Positions 59,200-64,000 of a DNA stretch of 64,000 nt are shown piece by piece. The notes beneath the pieces are model-generated. The model did not search any database. It was not told where the DNA came from and saw nothing but the letters and a program-made list of their open reading frames with translations. Numbering within the stretch: the first letter of the stretch is position 1; each line of letters opens with the position of its first letter. The DNA comes from Roseomonas sp. (GTDB taxonomy: Bacteria; Pseudomonadota; Alphaproteobacteria; Acetobacterales; Acetobacteraceae): contig JADCFA010000021.1 of NCBI GenBank assembly GCA_020249775.1, positions 1 to 64,000 on the forward strand, in the 5' to 3' direction. Made by a program: the position numbers and the translations under genes.

Positions 59200-62100
59200 A
59201 TGCCGAAACGTACAGACATCAAATCCATCATGATCATCGGCGCCGGGCCGATCGTCATCGGCCAGGCTTGCGAATTCGATTATTCCGGCGCGCAAGCCTG
59301 CAAGGCGCTACGGGCTGAGGGCTATCGTGTCATTCTGGTGAACTCCAACCCGGCGACGATCATGACCGATCCGGGGCTGGCCGATGCCACCTATATCGAA
59401 CCGATCACGCCCGAGATTGTCGAAAAAATTATCGCCAAGGAACGCCCGGATGCGCTGCTGCCGACCATGGGTGGGCAGACCGCGCTCAATACCTCGCTCA
59501 AGCTCGCGGAAGCGGGCGTCTTGGAAAAATACGGCTGTGAATTGATCGGCGCGAAGGCCGAAGTGATTGACAAGGCCGAAGACCGCCAGAAATTCCGCGA
59601 CGCCATGGCGAAAATCGGCATTGAAAGCCCGAAAAGCGCCATCGCGCATACCATGCCGGAAGCCTGGGAAGCGCTGAAGGAAGTGGGCCTGCCTTGCGTC
59701 ATTCGTCCTTCCTTCACGCTGGGCGGCACCGGCGGCGGCATTGCCTATAATCGCGAAGAATTCGAACAAATCGTCTCGGCCGGCCTGGCTGCTTCCATGA
59801 CCACGGAAGTGCTGGTGGAAGAAAGCGTGCTGGGGTGGAAAGAGTTTGAAATGGAAGTGGTCCGCGACCGTGCGGATAATTGCATCATCATCTGTTCCAT
59901 CGAAAACCTGGATGCGATGGGCGTGCATACGGGTGATTCCGTCACCATCGCCCCCGCGCTGACGCTGACCGATAAGGAATATCAGCGCATGCGCGATGCC
60001 TCTATCGCGTGCTTGCGTGAAATCGGCGTGGATACTGGCGGTTCCAATGTGCAATTCGGCATCAACCCGGCCGATGGGCGCATGGTGATTATTGAAATGA
60101 ACCCGCGCGTTTCGCGTTCATCTGCGTTGGCGTCCAAGGCCACTGGCTTCCCCATCGCCAAGGTCGCGGCAAAGCTTGCTGTTGGCTATACGCTGGATGA
60201 ATTGGCCAATGACATCACCAAGGTCACACCCGCAAGCTTTGAGCCCACCATTGATTATGTCGTGGTGAAAATCCCGCGCTTCACCTTTGAAAAATTCCCC
60301 GGCACGCCGGCAACGCTCACCACCTCCATGAAGTCGGTGGGGGAGACGATGGCGATTGGCCGTTCCTTTGCGGAGGCGATGCAAAAGGGCCTGCGCGGTT
60401 TGGAAATTGGCCTATCCGGTCTGGATGATCAGCCAGTGCCGGGCGATGGCAGCGCGCAGGCTTTCCATGCCGCACTCGCCACGCCTACGCCGAACCGCAT
60501 CCTGATCGCCGCACAAGCCATGCGCGCGGGCATGAGTGTTGAAGCGATTCACGAAGCCTGTAAATTCGATCCCTGGTTCCTGCGCGAAATTGAAAAGCTG
60601 GTGCGTGCGGAAACCGAAATCCGCGCCAATGGCCTGCCGCGTGACGCGATCGCGCTGCGGCGCATCAAGGCCATGGGCTTTGCCGATAAGCGGCTGGCAG
60701 AAATCACCGGTAGTCGCGAATCCGATGTGGCGGCACTGCGCGCCAAGCTTGGTGTCACGCCAGTCTATAAGCGGATTGACACTTGCGCTGCCGAATTCGC
60801 CTCCGAAACGCCCTATATGTATTCCACCTATGAAGGTGGCTTTGGTGTGCCTGTCTGCGAAAGCCGGCCAACGGCGCGGCAGAAAATCATCATCCTGGGT
60901 GGCGGGCCAAACCGTATCGGCCAGGGCATTGAATTCGATTATTGCTGCGTGCATGCGGCCTATGCGCTCAAGGAAGCCGGGTTTGAGACCATCATGGTCA
61001 ATTGCAACCCCGAGACCGTGAGTACGGATTACGACACATCTGATCGACTCTATTTCGAACCGCTGACGGCAGAAGATGTGATTTCGCTGATCCGCAAGGA
61101 ACAGGAATCCGGCGAATTGCTCGGCTGCATCGTGCAATATGGTGGGCAGACGCCGCTTAAGCTGAGCCAAGCCTTGCACAAGGCGGGCATCCCAATCCTT
61201 GGCACTTCTGCCGAAGCCATTGACATTGCCGAAGACCGCGAACGCTTCCAGCAATTGCTGAAGGGCCTTGGGCTGAAGCAGCCGCAAAACGGCACCGCGC
61301 GGACCTTGGAAGCAGCGGCTGATGAGGCAGAGCGGATCGGCTACCCGGTTGTGGTGCGTCCTTCCTATGTGCTGGGCGGGCGGGCGATGGAAATTGCCTA
61401 TAACCGCGAACAGCTCATGCGTTTCGGCGCGGAAGCTGTAAAAGTTTCTGGCGAAAACCCGATCCTGATTGACCAATATCTGGTTGATGCGATTGAGGTT
61501 GATGTGGATTGCATCGCGGACATGGACGGGAATGTGCATGTCGCCGGCGTGATGGAACATATCGAAGAAGCCGGCATTCATTCTGGCGATTCCGCCTGTT
61601 CGCTACCGCCCTATTCCCTGCCGCCGGCCATTGTGACGGAATTGAAGGCGGAAACGGTTGCCATGGCCCGCGCGCTGAAGGTGCAGGGGCTGATGAATGT
61701 GCAATATGCCGTCAAGGATAATGAAATCTACGTGCTGGAAGTGAACCCGCGCGCATCGCGCACCGTGCCCTTCGTTGCTAAGGCCACTGGTGTCGCGGTT
61801 GCGAAGATCGGCGCGCGCGTCATGGCCGGCGCGAAGCTTGCCGAATTCGGCCTGGATGATGATGCGATTTATCGCCATGTCGCCGTGAAGGAAGCGGTCT
61901 TCCCCTTCAATCGCTTCCCGAATGTGGATGTGATCCTGGGCCCGGAAATGAAATCCACCGGCGAAGTGATGGGCCTTGATGTTTCCTTTGAGCGTGCCTT
62001 CCTGAAATCCCAGCTTGGCGCCGGGGTGAAGCTGCCGGAATCCGGCACGGCCTTCATTTCCGTGAAGGAATCAGACAAGGGCGCAGCCGTCACCCTGGCG

Positions 62101-62445
62101 CGGCGGCTCGCCGAAATGGGCTTCCGTGTCGTCGCCACACGCGGCACCGCGGCGCGCATTCGCGATGCCGGCTTTACCTGTGAGGTTGTGAACAAGGTGC
62201 TGGAAGGCCGCCCGCATTGCGTGGACGCGATCAAATCCGGCGATATTCAACTGGTGATCAATACCACCGGGGGCGGGCAATCCGTTGCTGACAGCTTCGA
62301 TATCCGCCGCAGCGCCCTGACGCAGGGGGTGCCGCATTACACCACCTTGGCTGGCGCCCGGGCCGCCGTGCATGCCATTGCGGCTTTGCGCGCCGGAACC
62401 CTTGATGTTGCGCCCCTTCAGGCATATTTTGAGAAATCGTTCTGA
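59200..62445 (+). CDS. carB: Carbamoyl-phosphate synthase large subunit
   Basis: 1081 residues, normal for CarB. Two ATP-grasp halves are visible, with [10 protein letters not shown] in the carboxyphosphate half and [10 protein letters not shown] in the carbamate half, and [20 protein letters not shown] at the N-terminus repeated as [19 protein letters not shown]. The C-terminal 130 residues are the MGS-like allosteric domain. It uses ammonia from CarA, bicarbonate and two ATP. Three other genes separate it from carA. A hairpin follows its stop. Confidence 0.97.
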   Translation: MPKRTDIKSIMIIGAGPIVIGQACEFDYSGAQACKALRAEGYRVILVNSNPATIMTDPGLADATYIEPITPEIVEKIIAKERPDALLPTMGGQTALNTSLKLAEAGVLEKYGCELIGAKAEVIDKAEDRQKFRDAMAKIGIESPKSAIAHTMPEAWEALKEVGLPCVIRPSFTLGGTGGGIAYNREEFEQIVSAGLAASMTTEVLVEESVLGWKEFEMEVVRDRADNCIIICSIENLDAMGVHTGDSVTIAPALTLTDKEYQRMRDASIACLREIGVDTGGSNVQFGINPADGRMVIIEMNPRVSRSSALASKATGFPIAKVAAKLAVGYTLDELANDITKVTPASFEPTIDYVVVKIPRFTFEKFPGTPATLTTSMKSVGETMAIGRSFAEAMQKGLRGLEIGLSGLDDQPVPGDGSAQAFHAALATPTPNRILIAAQAMRAGMSVEAIHEACKFDPWFLREIEKLVRAETEIRANGLPRDAIALRRIKAMGFADKRLAEITGSRESDVAALRAKLGVTPVYKRIDTCAAEFASETPYMYSTYEGGFGVPVCESRPTARQKIIILGGGPNRIGQGIEFDYCCVHAAYALKEAGFETIMVNCNPETVSTDYDTSDRLYFEPLTAEDVISLIRKEQESGELLGCIVQYGGQTPLKLSQALHKAGIPILGTSAEAIDIAEDRERFQQLLKGLGLKQPQNGTARTLEAAADEAERIGYPVVVRPSYVLGGRAMEIAYNREQLMRFGAEAVKVSGENPILIDQYLVDAIEVDVDCIADMDGNVHVAGVMEHIEEAGIHSGDSACSLPPYSLPPAIVTELKAETVAMARALKVQGLMNVQYAVKDNEIYVLEVNPRASRTVPFVAKATGVAVAKIGARVMAGAKLAEFGLDDDAIYRHVAVKEAVFPFNRFPNVDVILGPEMKSTGEVMGLDVSFERAFLKSQLGAGVKLPESGTAFISVKESDKGAAVTLARRLAEMGFRVVATRGTAARIRDAGFTCEVVNKVLEGRPHCVDAIKSGDIQLVINTTGGGQSVADSFDIRRSALTQGVPHYTTLAGARAAVHAIAALRAGTLDVAPLQAYFEKSF

Positions 62446-62450
62446 CGACT

Positions 62451-62481
62451 GGGGCTGCCCAAGGCGGCCCCTTCGTGTTTT
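62451..62481 (+). terminator. Possible terminator after carB
   Basis: GGGGCTGCC pairs with GGCGGCCCC (one G-T pair) across a CAA loop, followed by TTCGTGTTTT. The T run is interrupted, so it could be a weak terminator or pause site in the short carB-greA gap. Confidence 0.5.
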
Positions 62482-62525
62482 CCGCTCGGCGCCAGCCGGG
62501 CGGAGGGAAGCCAAGGAAGATGCCT

Positions 62526-63002
62526 GTGCAAAAGTTCCCAATGACCGCCGAGGGCCTCGCGCGCTTGGAGGAGGAACTCAAGCAGTTGAAATCGGAAGAA
62601 CGCCCCGCGATCATCCGGGCGATCGCCGAAGCGCGCGCGCATGGCGACCTTTCCGAAAACGCCGAATATCACGCGGCGCGCGAACGCCAATCCTTCATTG
62701 AAGGCCGCATCGCTGAATTGGAATCGGTGATCCCTTCCGTTGAAGTCATTGATTCCAAAAGGCTTACCGGGGACCAGGTGCGCTTTGGCGCCTATGTCAC
62801 CATCGTTGACGAAGAAACGGATGACGAGAAAAACTACCGCATCGTCGGCCAATATGAGGCTGATATGAAGAACGGTTCCATCTCAGTCTCCTCACCGCTC
62901 GCCAAGGCGCTGATGGGGCGCAAGGTGGGGGATTCGGTGGAAGTGCCTGCGCCGGGTGGTTCCCGTTCGGTTGAGATTACCGCGGTTCGCTTCGTCCAAT
63001 AA
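62526..63002 (+). CDS. greA: Transcription elongation factor GreA
   Basis: 158 residues from GTG 62526, giving MQKFPMTAEGLARLEEEL, the standard alphaproteobacterial GreA start; AGGAAG lies six bases upstream. An ATG at 62520 would add two residues but sits against the ribosome-binding site. The N-terminal coiled coil has the acidic tip DLSENAEY, and the C-terminal FKBP-like domain follows. GreA stimulates transcript cleavage in backtracked RNA polymerase. carB followed by greA is a common order in proteobacteria. Confidence 0.95.
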   Translation: MQKFPMTAEGLARLEEELKQLKSEERPAIIRAIAEARAHGDLSENAEYHAARERQSFIEGRIAELESVIPSVEVIDSKRLTGDQVRFGAYVTIVDEETDDEKNYRIVGQYEADMKNGSISVSSPLAKALMGRKVGDSVEVPAPGGSRSVEITAVRFVQ

Positions 63003-63013
63003 AGGCTTCTCCC

Positions 63014-64000
63014 ATGCCGATGCGCGCGGCGCTGGCCGAAGGCCGCGCCATTACCCTGGCCGATATCCGCGCCGCTGCCGGGCGTATCTCTGGCGCCGTG
63101 CTGCGCACACCCACGCTCCAAAGCCAGGCGGTGTCCCGCGCCACCGGGGCCAAGGTCTTCCTGAAGCTCGATAACCTGCAGGCCACCGGGGCCTTCAAGG
63201 AAAGGGGCGCGGCCAATCGGCTGGCGTTGCTCTCCGCCCGCGAAAAGGCCGCCGGGGTCATTGCCATGTCGGCTGGGAACCATGCCCAGGCGGTGGCGCG
63301 CCATGCGTCCCTCGCTGGGATCGCCGCCACCATCGTCATGCCGAAATTCACCCCGGCCACCAAGGTCACCCGCACGGAAGCCTGGGGCGCGCGAGTGGTG
63401 CTGCATGGCACGACGCTGGCTGAGGCCGCCGCCCATGCCCATGCGCTGGCAGCCGCCGAGGGTCTGGTCTTCATCCACCCCTATGATGATGTGGGCGTGA
63501 TCGCCGGCCAAGGCACCGCCACTCTCGAAATGCTGGAAGATGCGCCGGCCATCGAAGCCCTGGTGATCCCGGTTGGCGGCGGCGGGCTTTGCGCCGGTGC
63601 GGCCATCGCCGCGGCCGAACTCCGCCCCGGCATGCCGGTTTTTGGGGTGGAGGTAGAATTCTACCCCGCCATGGCGCAGCGCCTGGCCGGCAAGCCTGTG
63701 CAGGTCGGCGGCCCCACCATCGCGGAAGGCATCGCGGTGCGCGATGTGGGCGAAACACCGCTTGCCATCCTGAAGCGCCTCGGCGTTGAAGTGCTGGTCG
63801 TGCCGGAACGCGCCGTGGAACAGGCCATCGTCCTGCTCGCCGAAGGTGCGAAGGTGCTGGCTGAAGGTGCGGGCGCGGCGGGGCTTGCCGCCATCCTCGC
63901 CTTCCCGGAACGCTTCGCGGGCAAGACTGTCGGCACCATTGTTTGCGGCGGGAATATTGACCCGCGCATTCTGGCGAATGTGCTGCTGCGCGAATTGCTG
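63014..64000 (+). CDS. ilvA: Threonine dehydratase (threonine ammonia-lyase), partial
   Basis: 329 codons, open to the window edge. TGAFKERGAANRL carries the PLP-binding Lys and VIPVGGGGLCAG the phosphate loop of fold-type II enzymes. It deaminates threonine to 2-oxobutanoate. The family usually ends after a C-terminal ACT domain at about 400 residues, which would lie outside. Whether it is the biosynthetic (IlvA) or catabolic (TdcB-like) type cannot be decided without the end. Confidence 0.88.
   Translation, partial: MPMRAALAEGRAITLADIRAAAGRISGAVLRTPTLQSQAVSRATGAKVFLKLDNLQATGAFKERGAANRLALLSAREKAAGVIAMSAGNHAQAVARHASLAGIAATIVMPKFTPATKVTRTEAWGARVVLHGTTLAEAAAHAHALAAAEGLVFIHPYDDVGVIAGQGTATLEMLEDAPAIEALVIPVGGGGLCAGAAIAAAELRPGMPVFGVEVEFYPAMAQRLAGKPVQVGGPTIAEGIAVRDVGETPLAILKRLGVEVLVVPERAVEQAIVLLAEGAKVLAEGAGAAGLAAILAFPERFAGKTVGTIVCGGNIDPRILANVLLRELL

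Noticed and set aside
60412-61581. 389-residue open frame opposite carB
   Set aside because: Antisense of a conserved ATP-grasp region; no independent start signal or motif.

Overview
The window looks like a chromosomal segment of a high-GC alphaproteobacterium, most likely an Acetobacteraceae/Roseomonas-type Rhodospirillales member. This is inferred from base composition, a MinCDE locus, TamA/TamB, a TimA (Tim44-like) protein, DUF1178 and DUF3108 proteins, EpmA/EpmB, a GTP cyclohydrolase II with a degenerate N-terminal half, and many Bug, NMT1 and polyamine-type solute-binding proteins. No tRNA, rRNA, CRISPR array, prophage or plasmid function was seen.

Layout. 1-1230: remnant of an IS110-type transposase abutting a PhzF-family gene that is both 5'-truncated and frameshifted. 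1241-6753 (minus): a compact operon with an Asp/Glu/hydantoin-type racemase, a PuuE-like deacetylase/amidohydrolase and a complete polyamine-type ABC importer; probably uptake and opening of a ureide or cyclic amide. 6959-9454: the AmmeMemoRadiSam system as a B+A fusion divergent from its radical SAM enzyme. 9457-12770: a Bug-type binding protein and a solitary fusA with a strong terminator. 12831-14801: a membrane protein with a pentapeptide domain built from fourteen 30-bp units. 14805-17993 (minus): hydrolase, 2-hydroxyacid dehydrogenase, thioesterase and an NMT1-like protein. 18246-20160: minC-minD-minE. 20187-26333: a membrane vWA/DUF4159-like protein, a TimA protein, a histidine phosphatase, an orphan OmpR-type regulator, ribA and an L,D-transpeptidase. 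26384-29409: an amino-acid-type binding protein and an unrecognised 540-residue membrane protein. 29536-31567: divergent epmB/epmA. 31573-39927: FkbM methyltransferase, BLUF photosensor, two SDRs (one without the catalytic tyrosine), formyltransferase, HisD-like dehydrogenase, FAD oxidase and a flavin monooxygenase. 39928-40503 appears to hold no gene. 40504-48191: DUF3108 protein, HAD phosphatase, DUF1178 protein and the tamA-tamB pair. 48190-53851: M20 amidohydrolase, cupins, esterase, VOC protein, an orphan membrane protein and a PNPOx-like protein. 53931-55385: a MocR/PdxR-type regulator. 55460-62445: carA and carB separated by an SDR, a HEPN/AbiJ-like gene and a LysE exporter; carA carries an in-frame N-terminal helix-turn-helix. 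62526-64000: greA and a threonine dehydratase running off the end.

The most unusual items are the HTH-CarA fusion with two matching 15-bp inverted repeats just upstream, the lower-GC HEPN-type gene lodged between carA and carB, the AmmeMemoRadiSam B+A fusion with an 18-bp divergent gap, head-to-head start codons of tamA and an M20 hydrolase that share two bases, and an SDR with Val in place of the catalytic Tyr. All functional calls rest on reading the translated sequence; no database search was run.
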